A stretch of 64,000 nt of DNA. It comes from Methylovulum sp. Its GTDB lineage: Bacteria; Pseudomonadota; Gammaproteobacteria; Methylococcales; Methylomonadaceae. The first letter of the stretch is position 1. Each line of letters opens with the position of its first letter. Below, piece by piece: positions 33,287 to 42,028 of the stretch. The stretch is from NCBI RefSeq assembly GCF_028687615.1, contig NZ_JAQTZU010000019.1:1-64000 (forward strand), in the 5' to 3' direction. The position numbers were made by a program, and so were the translations under genes. Below the pieces are notes generated by a model. The model was not told the DNA's origin. It ran no database searches and saw only the letters and a program-made list of their open reading frames with translations.

Positions 33287-34188
33287 ACCGCTAGTTCCGT
33301 AAATAAGGCGACGGCTTCATCAAGGTCGCTGTAGCTAAAATCGTAGCAATCACTTGCATCGCATAATTGTCCTAAGGCATTAAACCCATCTAAGCCTAAT
33401 ACTGAATAATTGAGACAATTTTCTGCCAATTTGAGCAGTGTTTTTCCTTTTGACAAGGGGATAAGCCCAGTATTTGCCCCCAGCTTGAATTTAGGAAAAA
33501 TCACTTTGGCGGGTTGGGCAGGAATTGCACTGAAATCGACACTATTGTCAGGCGGACGCATGTGTCCGACGCTGCCTTTTAAGGTGTCATGGACAATAGA
33601 CCCGATTACCGCGTCGGGGGAGAATTGGCTTATGATGTCAAGTGATTGGTTTTTTAGGCTGATGGGACGGGGTACTGGGTAAATTAAGCCATCAGCGACA
33701 CATAGCAAGGTCAATTCATCGGATAGCAAGCGCCAGCCACGGCAAACCATAGCGGCACTGAGTGTGCTTTTGCCACTGCCGGGTGCGCCAGGGAAAATAA
33801 ATGCTTGCTTATTAAGTTCCACGACAGCCGCATGGATAATAAGGAATTGGTTGGAATTGCCGGAAATGCACCAATTAAGGCCCCATTCAAAAAAAGCGGC
33901 GGCTTGTGCATACGGCAAAGGTTTAAACGGAATAAATCCATCTAAAGAAAAATTCACTTGAGGGCGAAGATAGCGGCGTATTGATAAGGGCGCCTCGATT
34001 GCCACATTAAAATCAATAAAATCTTCTGCATGTAAAGTATCAAAAGCACCGTACAGGCAAATTAAATGTTCGGCAACAGCGGTAATAGGCGAGGATAGTT
34101 TTACATTGAACAAGCCTATCTTCAACGCTAGGCCATCACTGTTTAGGGATTCGATTATGGCTTTTTTTGAAAATGTCGATAGCTTCAC
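33283..34188 (-). CDS. HprK-related kinase A
   Basis: A 301-residue P-loop protein related to HPr kinase/phosphorylase. The Walker A motif GAPGSGKST lies at 134-142, followed by RGWRLLSDELTLL (the HprK-type second acidic motif) and PVPRPISLKNQS. It lacks the N-terminal domain of true HprK, and no HPr gene is in the window, so the classical role is unlikely. In the HPr-rel-A arrangement it sits with a PqqD-like chaperone and a nucleotidyltransferase, from which modification of a peptide or protein is inferred. The neighbours are 2 bp (upstream) and -4 bp (downstream) away. Confidence 0.8.
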   Translation of the reverse strand: MKLSTFSKKAIIESLNSDGLALKIGLFNVKLSSPITAVAEHLICLYGAFDTLHAEDFIDFNVAIEAPLSIRRYLRPQVNFSLDGFIPFKPLPYAQAAAFFEWGLNWCISGNSNQFLIIHAAVVELNKQAFIFPGAPGSGKSTLSAAMVCRGWRLLSDELTLLCVADGLIYPVPRPISLKNQSLDIISQFSPDAVIGSIVHDTLKGSVGHMRPPDNSVDFSAIPAQPAKVIFPKFKLGANTGLIPLSKGKTLLKLAENCLNYSVLGLDGFNALGQLCDASDCYDFSYSDLDEAVALFTELAV

Positions 34189-34190
34189 GA

Positions 34191-34484
34191 CTAATAGTTT
34201 TCCATCACTTCAATTAATCCGAGATTTTCATAGTCAAAGATTAGCTTATCCAAGTAGGCTTCTAAGTCAAAATCTACTGGCAATTCAAAGGTGGCTACGC
34301 AATGCGCCAATAATTGGGGGCGGGTAAGGCAATGTTCTAAAATGGCTTTATACAAAAAACCACCCATTTCATCAAGTAAATGAGTTTTACCGCTTAATTC
34401 ATGATAGACAACACATTCATCTGATGCAAAATAGCAACTGATGCCAGCGTTTTTAGGCAAGGCGACGGTATAGTTTTTAAACAC
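34191..34484 (-). CDS. PqqD-family peptide chaperone of the HPr-rel-A cassette
   Basis: A 97-residue winged-helix-like protein matching the PqqD/RRE pattern: ECVVYHELSGKTHLLDEMGG, FLYKAIL, and an acidic C-terminal helix (LEAYLDKLIFDYENLGLIE). PqqD-like domains hold leader or core peptides for modifying enzymes. It is the first of the three cassette enzymes, two bases before the kinase, and 22 bp after the Tat-signal protein that may be its client. Confidence 0.78.
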   Translation of the reverse strand: MFKNYTVALPKNAGISCYFASDECVVYHELSGKTHLLDEMGGFLYKAILEHCLTRPQLLAHCVATFELPVDFDLEAYLDKLIFDYENLGLIEVMENY

Positions 34485-34506
34485 GTCAGGCGGGATGAGT
34501 TAAAGA

Positions 34507-35055
34507 TTACCGGGAGAAAGTCGAACGCAAAAAATCCGTATCACTTGAGTAACCCGCAGGGCGGCCCGAAGGGTTGTCATATAATTCGATAACTTGTATT
34601 GGCTTTAATACATAGCTGTTTGAGGCTTGGGCATTCAAAAAAGCGGCGATATATACGGATTCGCGTGATTCGGTGCTTTGCTCTATGATTTCGCCAAAAC
34701 TATGGCTGTTTGTGCTTCTTTGAAATACGCTGTTAAAAACCGTGTCTTGATTATAGTCACCAATAGTAGGGAAGTTGGAGATTTTCGAAGAAGAATCGGC
34801 AAGAACAAGCGAAGAAGTCTTGGAAGGTGCAAGTGAGGCTGGGCTTATAGGGCCTGACTGGCAATTTGGGGTGATGGGACGGGATAGATTACCAGAGGCG
34901 ACTTGTGAAGCGCACAAAACAGATTCACCAAAAACGCTCGGACTCGTAAACGTTAAAATTACGGGAGCAACAACACCTGCTTTTTGTAAAAAGCGACGTC
35001 TTTTGCTTACATCGACTTTTTCCTTGCATTGATTCTCTAATTTTTGATTATTCAT
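34507..35055 (-). CDS. Tat-signal secreted protein, candidate substrate of the HPr-rel-A cassette
   Basis: A 182-residue protein with a twin-arginine type signal SKRRRFLQKAGVVAPVILTF, cleaved probably near VFG-ES. Straight after it comes CASQVASGNLSRPITPNC: two Cys bracketing an SGNLSRP box. The rest is Ser/Asn-rich with no enzyme motif. It is the first gene of the four-gene run and would be exported folded, which fits a protein modified in the cytoplasm first. The link to the PqqD/kinase/nucleotidyltransferase genes rests on gene order alone. Confidence 0.65.
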   Translation of the reverse strand: MNNQKLENQCKEKVDVSKRRRFLQKAGVVAPVILTFTSPSVFGESVLCASQVASGNLSRPITPNCQSGPISPASLAPSKTSSLVLADSSSKISNFPTIGDYNQDTVFNSVFQRSTNSHSFGEIIEQSTESRESVYIAAFLNAQASNSYVLKPIQVIELYDNPSGRPAGYSSDTDFLRSTFSR

Positions 35056-35320
35056 GATAGCTCACCTGGGAAAGTACATATCCTAAAAAACGCTTGTTTA
35101 CGGGATTAAAAAGGCAGATTGTTCTTTATTGCACTGTACTCTGAGTTATGTCGATATTACTCAATATTCTGCAAAGTATAGCGGTGATGACAGGACTCGT
35201 CCACTCATTGTAAGCATTAATCCGATATTCCACTGATATTTTCCTTGCCGTCTTTGCTGCCAGTATGCGGTGTTGAAATTTTTGTTTAGCATCAATAAAT
35301 GGCTAAAAAAGGCTAACGAA
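35056..35320. other. Intergenic region with cassette promoter, no gene seen
   Basis: AT-rich 265 bp upstream of the Tat-signal gene. On the minus strand a TATACT-like -10 lies near 35170; otherwise no repeat or fold was recognised. Confidence 0.35.
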
Positions 35321-36271
35321 TTACGTTGGCGGCGATGTTTCGACGATTATTTTCCTCAGGGTATCTAGGGCTTGTTCAAAGCTAAAAGCATTGATTTGCT
35401 GCTTTAATGTATCGACTTTATTGCCCCAAGCGGAACGCAGCAATGGTTCCGGGTCTAGCATTAAAGTTCTGGCTTGCAGGTCACCTTTGTCAAGCAAGTT
35501 GAGCAATTGCCCGGCAATATCGTTTAAATTTTGCGTCCTTAGCGGTATGTTGGCTGGGGTTGTTTGGATTGGCAAGGCATTGATGGCTTCGGTAAAGGTT
35601 CGCCATTGTTGTTCGAACGCCTCAATGAACGGCATTAGGGCTTCAACACTTTGTTGTTCGCGGATAGCCTGGTTCAGCTCGCCCGACAAGGCATATAACT
35701 GGATCAAACCCAATGTCCCTGACGCGCCTTTAAGACTGTGGGCTAAATGTTTGGCCTTCGCCCAATCCCCGGTCGATAGGCAAGTACGCAAGGTTTGCAT
35801 GTCATGTTGGTGATGTTCGATGAACATGTGCAAAAAGGAAACAAGTTTGCCTACATGATTGCCGGTGGCATTCAATCCGGTGTTTGTGTTGAATCCGGGG
35901 ATTTCGTATAGAGATTGTTTGAGGGGAGGATGCTCTGATGTTGGGTTTGGCATTACGGTGATTGCTCGTGTTAAGGGCGGATGTGCAGATGGCGGTCATT
36001 TTTGCAAGGCGGCAAACAATTTTTCGGGATCGACGGGTTTGGCAATGTGGGCGTTCATGCCGGCATTGAGACAGTCTTGGCGGTTTTCGTCAAAGGCATT
36101 TGCCGTCATTGCCAGAATGGGGACTGATTGGTAGCCGGGCAAGGCGCGGATTGCACAGGTCGCTTCCAAGCCATCCATAACCGGCATTTGTATGTCCATC
36201 AGTATTAGATCGTATTGGTTTTGTTCGGCTTTAGCCAAGGTTTCCGCGCCATTTTCGGCGAGGTCGGCAGT
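35321..36271 (-). pseudogene. Remnant of a hybrid sensor histidine kinase (REC-Hpt end) with internal stop
   Basis: The frame from 36271 down starts mid-domain: [20 protein letters not shown], then [18 protein letters not shown] (phospho-acceptor Asp), AMTANAF and [11 protein letters not shown], which is a REC domain lacking its first strand and acidic pair. After FAALQK comes TGA (35996-35998). The same frame continues PPSAHPPLTRAITV into an Hpt domain (HLAHSLKGASGTLG, phospho-His) ending at 35321. Read-through as TGG would make an ordinary REC-Hpt tail. The sensor and kinase parts are absent; upstream the frame is closed by TGA at 36272. A free Hpt protein from ATG 35953 could still be made. 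Confidence 0.75.
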
Positions 36272-36687
36272 TCATCTGGATGGGGTGTCATTTTTTGCGT
36301 CCTGGTCTTATCCTATTTATTTTTGGCGGTCAGCCGTTATTTCTCAATAATGAGTTGGTCGAGCAATGCCATCCGTTTATGGGCTATGGATGTTTGCTTG
36401 CAGCAATCCATAAAAAATCAAGGGTTAGTTAATTCACCATAAACGGCTACAATGATACCCAATCAAAATACAGAACACAGTGAACTAATTCACTATCCGT
36501 GATTTTTTTACAAAAATATTTCCGTTACATTTTTTGTTTCATAAATGCTTGCGTTGAACCTGGAATGCTCCGCCCACGTTTTTTGGGCCAGCGCTGATGA
36601 AACACTTAACAATTTTATTGAATGGCCTATTATAAAACTAGGGCAAGAACTTAGGGGAAAATTAATACAGGATGGAACAAATAAAAT
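36272..36687. other. Intergenic region with half family-C repeat upstream of glgX
   Basis: No gene recognised. From 36630 to 36666 the sequence TATAAAACTAGGGCAAGAAC and then TTAGGGGAAAATTAAT matches the right half of the family-C inverted repeat at 31291-31325, ending about 21 bases before the glgX start. It could carry promoter or leader signals. Confidence 0.45.
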
Positions 36688-38775
36688 ATGCACAAGCTTG
36701 AATATAAATTAAAACATGGCAACCCATATCCGCCAGGTTGCAACCCGACGGTGGGTGGGGTTAATTTTTCCATTTTTAGCCGCCACGCAACGGCGGTGGA
36801 GTTGTTTCTGTTTGATTCGTCAGATAGCGAACATCCTTTTCAAATCATCCAATTGCGTAAAGAAAAAAACCGCACGTTTTTTTCGTGGCATGTGTTTGTC
36901 AAAGATTTGCCTATAGGGACTTGGTATTCCTGGCGGATGGACGGACCTTATGAACCCCGGCAATCCGGCCTGCGGTTTGATAAAGAAAAGAAATTGCTCG
37001 ATCCCTGGGCGCGGGCGGTCAGCCATAAACGCTGGAATCGGGCCGCCGCTTGTGTGCCTGGTGATAATTGCCAAGTGGCAATGCGGGCTGCGGTGGTTGA
37101 TCTTGACTATGATTGGGAAGGCGATACATCGCTGCGTATCAGCAGTGAAAAAGCGATAGTTTATGAACTGCATGTCGGCGGTTTTACCCGCCATCCGTCA
37201 GCCCACGTCAAATATCCAGGGACTTTTGCGGGTTTGATAGAAAAAATTCCTTATCTTAAGGAATTGGGCATCAGTCATGTCGAACTCTTGCCGGTGATGG
37301 CGTTTGATGAGCAGGACGTGCCGCAACACACGGCGGAATTGGGTTTGAAAAATTACTGGGGCTACAGCACCCACAGTTTTTTCAGCCCGCATCCAGGATT
37401 TTGTGTGACACCGGAGCAGGCCACGCATATCCATGAATTCCGTGATCTGGTGAAGGCTTTGCATAAGGCAGGGATAGGCGTTATTCTGGATGTGGTGTTC
37501 AACCACACTTCCGAAGCGGGCTCGAGTGGGCCGATCATCAATTTTAAAGGCATTTCCGGTGATATGTTTTACCACCTGGATGAATTTGATAAGAGCATTT
37601 TTCATGACTATACCGGCTGTGGCAATACCGTCAACGCCAACCATCCCTTAGTGGCAAATTTTATTATCAGTTGCCTGGAATACTGGGTGCGGGAAATGCA
37701 TGTCGATGGTTTCCGTTTTGATCTTGCCAGTGCCTTGGCGCGTGGGGAACAGGGGGAAGTGCTGCATAATCCGCCAGTATTGTGGGGTATAGAATTATCC
37801 GAGCAATTGGCGAAAACCAAATTGATCGCCGAAGCCTGGGATGCCGCCGGTTTGTATCAGGTCGGCAGTTTCCCGGGCTACCGCTGGGGCGAATGGAATG
37901 GGCGTTACCGTGATATTGTCCGCCGTTTTATCCGTGGCGATAAAGGGTTGATCCAAGAACTGGCTACGCGGGTTTGTGGCAGTAGTGATTTGTATGAACC
38001 GCATGGCCGGTTGCCAATCAGCAGCATCAATTTTGTCACCTGCCACGATGGTTTCACGTTGCATGATTTGCTCAGTTACAACCACAAGCACAATGAAGCT
38101 AACGGCGAAAATAGCCAAGATGGCTGTAATAATAACCTTAGCTATAATTGCGGTTTTGAAGGTGAAACCCAGGATCCCGCCATTTTGGCTTTACGTCGAA
38201 AACAGGCTAAAAACGCCTTGGCTATTTTATTATTGAGCCAAGGTGTGCCTATGTTGCTGGCCGGTGATGAATTTTTAAACAGTCAACATGGCAATAACAA
38301 TGGCTACTGCCAGGACAATGAATTGTCTTGGTTGGACTGGAATTTGGCAAAACACAATGCGGATATGGTGAATTTTGTGCAAAACATGATCGCCTTGCGT
38401 AAACGTCATCCATCGATCATGCGCCGCCATTTTTTAACCGGCAAACCCAGTGGCGAAAGGCAGTTGCCGGATATTAGCTGGCATTGGTCAAATGCCGACG
38501 AAGTGCCTTGTTGGGACGATCCAGGGGCGCGTTTGTTGAGATATACCTTGGTTGGCGTTGATATTCATGAAGCCGATTTACATATCGTCATGAATATGGA
38601 TCATGAACCCGTGATGATTACGCTGCCTACCATGAAAGGCAGGTATTGGTGTTTGGCGGTAGATACCTCGTTGCCGCCGCCACGCGATATTGTGCATCCA
38701 AAAGACCAAAAGCGCGCCCATAAATCCAGTTATCAAGTGGCTGGGCGCAGTGTCGTGGTGTTTGAAAACCACTAG
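36688..38775 (+). CDS. glgX: Glycogen debranching enzyme GlgX (isoamylase type)
   Basis: A 695-residue GH13 enzyme that hydrolyses alpha-1,6 branches of glycogen limit dextrins. An N-terminal CBM48-like beta domain (VGGVNFSIFSRHATAVELFL) is followed by the (beta/alpha)8 barrel with the nucleophile in DGFRFDLAS (D345), the acid in AEAWD (E382) and the stabiliser in CHDGF (D454), plus DVVFNHT. Length and motif order are typical. It stands alone, converging with ogt; their stop codons overlap by four bases. Confidence 0.94.
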   Translation: MHKLEYKLKHGNPYPPGCNPTVGGVNFSIFSRHATAVELFLFDSSDSEHPFQIIQLRKEKNRTFFSWHVFVKDLPIGTWYSWRMDGPYEPRQSGLRFDKEKKLLDPWARAVSHKRWNRAAACVPGDNCQVAMRAAVVDLDYDWEGDTSLRISSEKAIVYELHVGGFTRHPSAHVKYPGTFAGLIEKIPYLKELGISHVELLPVMAFDEQDVPQHTAELGLKNYWGYSTHSFFSPHPGFCVTPEQATHIHEFRDLVKALHKAGIGVILDVVFNHTSEAGSSGPIINFKGISGDMFYHLDEFDKSIFHDYTGCGNTVNANHPLVANFIISCLEYWVREMHVDGFRFDLASALARGEQGEVLHNPPVLWGIELSEQLAKTKLIAEAWDAAGLYQVGSFPGYRWGEWNGRYRDIVRRFIRGDKGLIQELATRVCGSSDLYEPHGRLPISSINFVTCHDGFTLHDLLSYNHKHNEANGENSQDGCNNNLSYNCGFEGETQDPAILALRRKQAKNALAILLLSQGVPMLLAGDEFLNSQHGNNNGYCQDNELSWLDWNLAKHNADMVNFVQNMIALRKRHPSIMRRHFLTGKPSGERQLPDISWHWSNADEVPCWDDPGARLLRYTLVGVDIHEADLHIVMNMDHEPVMITLPTMKGRYWCLAVDTSLPPPRDIVHPKDQKRAHKSSYQVAGRSVVVFENH

Positions 38776-39311
38776 GCCTGACCTGGGTTAATTTTTTCCC
38801 GCCGCAACAATTCGGCTTTGCGCCCTATCCCCCAACGGTAGCCAGACAAGCTGCCGTCTTTGCCGACAACCCGATGGCAGGGGATCATCACCGCCAGTTT
38901 GTTTGCGGCACACGCGCCAGCCACCGCGCGGACGGCTTTGGGTGAGCCGATATGTCCGGCGAGCTGGCTGTAACTGACTGTTGTCCCTACCGGAATTTCC
39001 CGCAGGGCCAGCCATACCCGTTGTTGGAACAGGGTGCCTTGAATATCGAGCGGCAAATCGGATTCTAGATTGGGTTTTTCAATTTTTTCGATCACCTGGG
39101 CTAGTGAGTGGACAAGTCCGCTATCTTCCCCATCCCACTGGGCCTGGGGAAATTTATCCAACAAGCCGCAGCTTAAGGTATTGGCATCGTCGCCCATGCC
39201 GATAAAACTGATGCCGCGTCCGCTCATGGCGACCAGGACAAAACCTAAAGGGCATTGGCCGATAATAAAACGGATGGCCGGATTAACGGCATTGGCAGGG
39301 AAGCTGTCCAT
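38772..39311 (-). CDS. ogt: Methylated-DNA-protein cysteine methyltransferase
   Basis: A 179-residue suicide repair protein that takes alkyl groups from O6-alkylguanine. The active-site motif IPCHRVV (C145), RVWLALREIPVGTTVSYSQL, the helix-turn-helix with the arginine finger (SPKAVRAVAGACAANK), and SGYRWGIGRK are all present. It lacks an Ada N-terminal regulatory domain. ATG 39311 is preferred; a TTG nine bases earlier is possible. It converges on glgX. Confidence 0.92.
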   Translation of the reverse strand: MDSFPANAVNPAIRFIIGQCPLGFVLVAMSGRGISFIGMGDDANTLSCGLLDKFPQAQWDGEDSGLVHSLAQVIEKIEKPNLESDLPLDIQGTLFQQRVWLALREIPVGTTVSYSQLAGHIGSPKAVRAVAGACAANKLAVMIPCHRVVGKDGSLSGYRWGIGRKAELLRREKINPGQA

Positions 39312-39338
39312 AGGGAACAATCGCGCTAAAAAACGGCT

Positions 39339-40778
39339 TCAACCCGGCACATGCAAAGGTTTTTTCTTAATCGCCAGCGCCGCTTCGTGGAAAGCTTCCG
39401 AGCGGGTGGGATGGGCGTGGATGGTTCGGGCAAAATCTTCGCTACTGGCAGAAAATTCCATCGCCAACACCGCTTCGGCGATCAGTTCCGAAGCGTGTGT
39501 GCCGATGATATGTACGCCTAATAACATGTCGTTGTCGGCATGGGCGATCAGTTTGACCATGCCTTCGGCCTTGCCGCAAGTATGGGCGCGTGCCGTTGCA
39601 TTGAACGGGAAAACACCGATTTTGATGGGTTCGCCCATCGCCCGCAATGCTTGCTCGGTTTGGCCGACCCAGGCGATTTCAGGGTCGGTATAGATGACGC
39701 TAGGCAAGGTGTCATAGTGGATGCTGGCGTGGCGGCCAGCGATTTGTTCGGCGACAAACACGCCTTCTTCTATACCTTTATGTGCCAGCATCGGGCCTAG
39801 CAGGTTCAGGTCGCCAATCGCATAGACACCTGGTAGGTTCGTGCGGCAGTTCTCATCGACATGCACATAGCCGTTTTCATCCAGCAACAAATTGGCTTCC
39901 GGTGCAGCGAGGTTCTCGGTGTTCGGTTTGCGGCCGGAGGCGACGATCAACTTATCGACACGCAAATTGTGCAAACCTTCCTGGTCTTGATATTCAACCA
40001 CCACTTTTTTGCCGGCTTTTTTGGCAGATGTCACCCGTGCGCCCAAACGCAAATCCAAGCCTTGCTGGCTATAAATTCGGTAAGCTTCCCGCGAAATTTG
40101 CTGGTCAGGTAGCGATAAAAAGGTTTCTTGCGCTTCCAGCAGGATGGTTTCGCAGCCCAGCCGGCTCCAAATACTGGCGAGTTCCAGGCCGATTACGCCC
40201 GCACCGATAATCGCCAGTTTTTTAGGCAGGGTGGTCATATTCAAGGCGGCGAAGGAATCGATGATAGTGTCGTTATCGACTTTGGCGTAAGGTAATTGCG
40301 TCGGCGATGAGCCAGTCGCCAGAACGATGTGCTTGGCTTCAACAAAGGACGCTTCCGAACCGTCTACGGGGCTGATGCGTATTTGCCTGGCATTGCTTAA
40401 TTGGGCGGTGGCATGGATGCTGTCAATCTTGTGATGCTTAAAAAGCTCGGTGATCCTGTGTCCGAGCGCGTCAATCACCTTGTCTTTATGGTCAATCAAC
40501 GCGGCTATATCAACGCTGATATTTTCGGCATGGATGCCTTGTTTTTTTAAATCATGGTTAAGCGAATGGTACAGCTTTGCTGATTCGAGTAGCGTGATCG
40601 ACGCAACGCAGCCAGAATTCAGGTGTGCGCCTCCCAAAATACGCTGTCCCTGTTTATTACGCCAGTTATCAATACAAGCGGTTTTCAAACCGAGCTGGGC
40701 ACAGCGGATGGCACTGGAATAACCCGCAGGGCCAGCACCGACGACAATGACATCATAAATCGGGGATAGTTTTGACAT
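39339..40778 (-). CDS. lpd: Dihydrolipoamide dehydrogenase-like E3 with altered redox site
   Basis: A 479-residue flavoprotein, third gene of the 2-oxoglutarate dehydrogenase operon. The FAD (VVGAGPAGYSSAIRCAQLG) and NAD (IIGAGVIGLELASIWSRLG) Rossmann motifs, the second FAD motif GVYAIGDL and the C-terminal catalytic pair HAHPTRSEAFHEAAL are intact. The redox motif is not: canonical GGTCLNVGCIPSK reads GGAHLNSGCVASI, so the first Cys is His52 (codon 40623-40625, CAC), with only Cys57 left, and the Lys after IPS is also gone. Standard disulfide chemistry should fail. The enzyme may be inactive, may use another mechanism, or an authentic E3 may be encoded elsewhere. Confidence 0.9.
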   Translation of the reverse strand: MSKLSPIYDVIVVGAGPAGYSSAIRCAQLGLKTACIDNWRNKQGQRILGGAHLNSGCVASITLLESAKLYHSLNHDLKKQGIHAENISVDIAALIDHKDKVIDALGHRITELFKHHKIDSIHATAQLSNARQIRISPVDGSEASFVEAKHIVLATGSSPTQLPYAKVDNDTIIDSFAALNMTTLPKKLAIIGAGVIGLELASIWSRLGCETILLEAQETFLSLPDQQISREAYRIYSQQGLDLRLGARVTSAKKAGKKVVVEYQDQEGLHNLRVDKLIVASGRKPNTENLAAPEANLLLDENGYVHVDENCRTNLPGVYAIGDLNLLGPMLAHKGIEEGVFVAEQIAGRHASIHYDTLPSVIYTDPEIAWVGQTEQALRAMGEPIKIGVFPFNATARAHTCGKAEGMVKLIAHADNDMLLGVHIIGTHASELIAEAVLAMEFSASSEDFARTIHAHPTRSEAFHEAALAIKKKPLHVPG

Positions 40779-40782
40779 AGGA

Positions 40783-42027
40783 TTAAATATTCAGCAGTAG
40801 ATGGGCGGGAGCTTCCAGGCATTCTTTGATGGTCACTAAAAATTGTACCGCTTCACGGCCATCGACTAAGCGGTGGTCGTAAGACAAGGCCAGATACATG
40901 ATCGGGCGGATGACAATCTGGCCGTTTTCAACAACGGCACGTTCTTTAATGGCGTGCATCCCTAAGATCGCGCATTGCGGCGGGTTCAAAATGGGCGTTG
41001 ACAGCATCGAGCCAAACACGCCGCCGTTGGTGATGGTGAAAGTGCCGCCTTTCAGGTCGTCATAGCTTAAGGTGCCGGCACGGGCTTTTTCGCCATAATC
41101 AACGATGCTTTTTTCAATGCCCGCAAAATCCAGTTGGTCGACATCATGCAGGACAGGGACAATCAAGCCGCGCGGTGTGCTGACGGCGATGCCTAGATCA
41201 TAATAGCCGTGATAGATGATGTCGTTCCCGTCGATGGATGCGTTGATGGCAGGGAATTTTTTCAAGGCTTCGACGGAAGCTTTGACAAAAAATGACATAA
41301 AGCCCAGTTTGACTTTATGTTTTTCTTCAAAACGAGTCTTGTATTGGTTACGCAAGTCGATGACATTTTGCATATTGACTTCGTTGAAGGTGGTCAACAT
41401 TGCTGCATTTTGCTGGGCTTGCAACAAACGCTCGGCGACTTTGGCCCGCAAACGGGTCATCGCGACACGCTGTTCAGGGCGCAGATTGGAGGCGGTGGGC
41501 GGCGTGGCCGCCATTTCGGTGTGGGTGGCTGCTGGTGCGCTGGGTGCGACGGCTACGGCAGGGACGGGGGCCGGTGCGGGCGGTGGGCTTACCGCCGCCG
41601 GTGTTTGTTTATGCAAATGATCCAGCACATCGGTCTTGGTCAAACGCCCGCTTTTTCCGGTTCCGGTAATTTGGGCAGGATCCAAGGTGTTTTCGCTGAT
41701 TAACCGCCGTACCGACGGGCTTAACGGAATCGCGCTAGCTTTGGACTCATCGGCAATAGTGGGGGCTGCTTGTTCGGCAACAACTGTCTGGCTGGTGCTG
41801 ATCCGTGCCAATAACTCGCCGCCAGTGACTATCGCACCATCTTCTTTCAATAATTCGCTGATGACACCCGCTTCAGGGGCGGTGACTTCCAAGACAACCT
41901 TATCGGTTTCCAGATCAACCAGATTTTCATTTTTGTTGACGGAATCGCCGACTTTTTTGTGCCAACTGATCAAAGTGGCATCAGCGACGGATTCGGGTAA
42001 GTTGGGGACTAGGACTTCAATGCTCAT
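40783..42027 (-). CDS. sucB: 2-oxoglutarate dehydrogenase E2 (dihydrolipoyl succinyltransferase)
   Basis: A 414-residue E2 core. The N-terminal lipoyl domain has the lipoylation site ETDKVVLEV (K43). An Ala/Pro-rich linker leads to the peripheral subunit-binding domain ([29 protein letters not shown]) and another Ala/Pro linker (about 145-180), then the acyltransferase domain with [11 protein letters not shown] (H385, D389). One lipoyl domain is usual for SucB. It transfers succinyl groups to CoA in the TCA cycle. It lies one base after sucA and four bases before lpd. Confidence 0.95.
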   Translation of the reverse strand: MSIEVLVPNLPESVADATLISWHKKVGDSVNKNENLVDLETDKVVLEVTAPEAGVISELLKEDGAIVTGGELLARISTSQTVVAEQAAPTIADESKASAIPLSPSVRRLISENTLDPAQITGTGKSGRLTKTDVLDHLHKQTPAAVSPPPAPAPVPAVAVAPSAPAATHTEMAATPPTASNLRPEQRVAMTRLRAKVAERLLQAQQNAAMLTTFNEVNMQNVIDLRNQYKTRFEEKHKVKLGFMSFFVKASVEALKKFPAINASIDGNDIIYHGYYDLGIAVSTPRGLIVPVLHDVDQLDFAGIEKSIVDYGEKARAGTLSYDDLKGGTFTITNGGVFGSMLSTPILNPPQCAILGMHAIKERAVVENGQIVIRPIMYLALSYDHRLVDGREAVQFLVTIKECLEAPAHLLLNI

Positions 42028-42028
42028 G

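Noticed and set aside
33283-34188. True HPr kinase/phosphorylase (hprK)
   Set aside because: It lacks the N-terminal HprK domain and there is no ptsH, rapZ or rpoN neighbourhood; the PqqD and nucleotidyltransferase neighbours point to the HprK-related A family.
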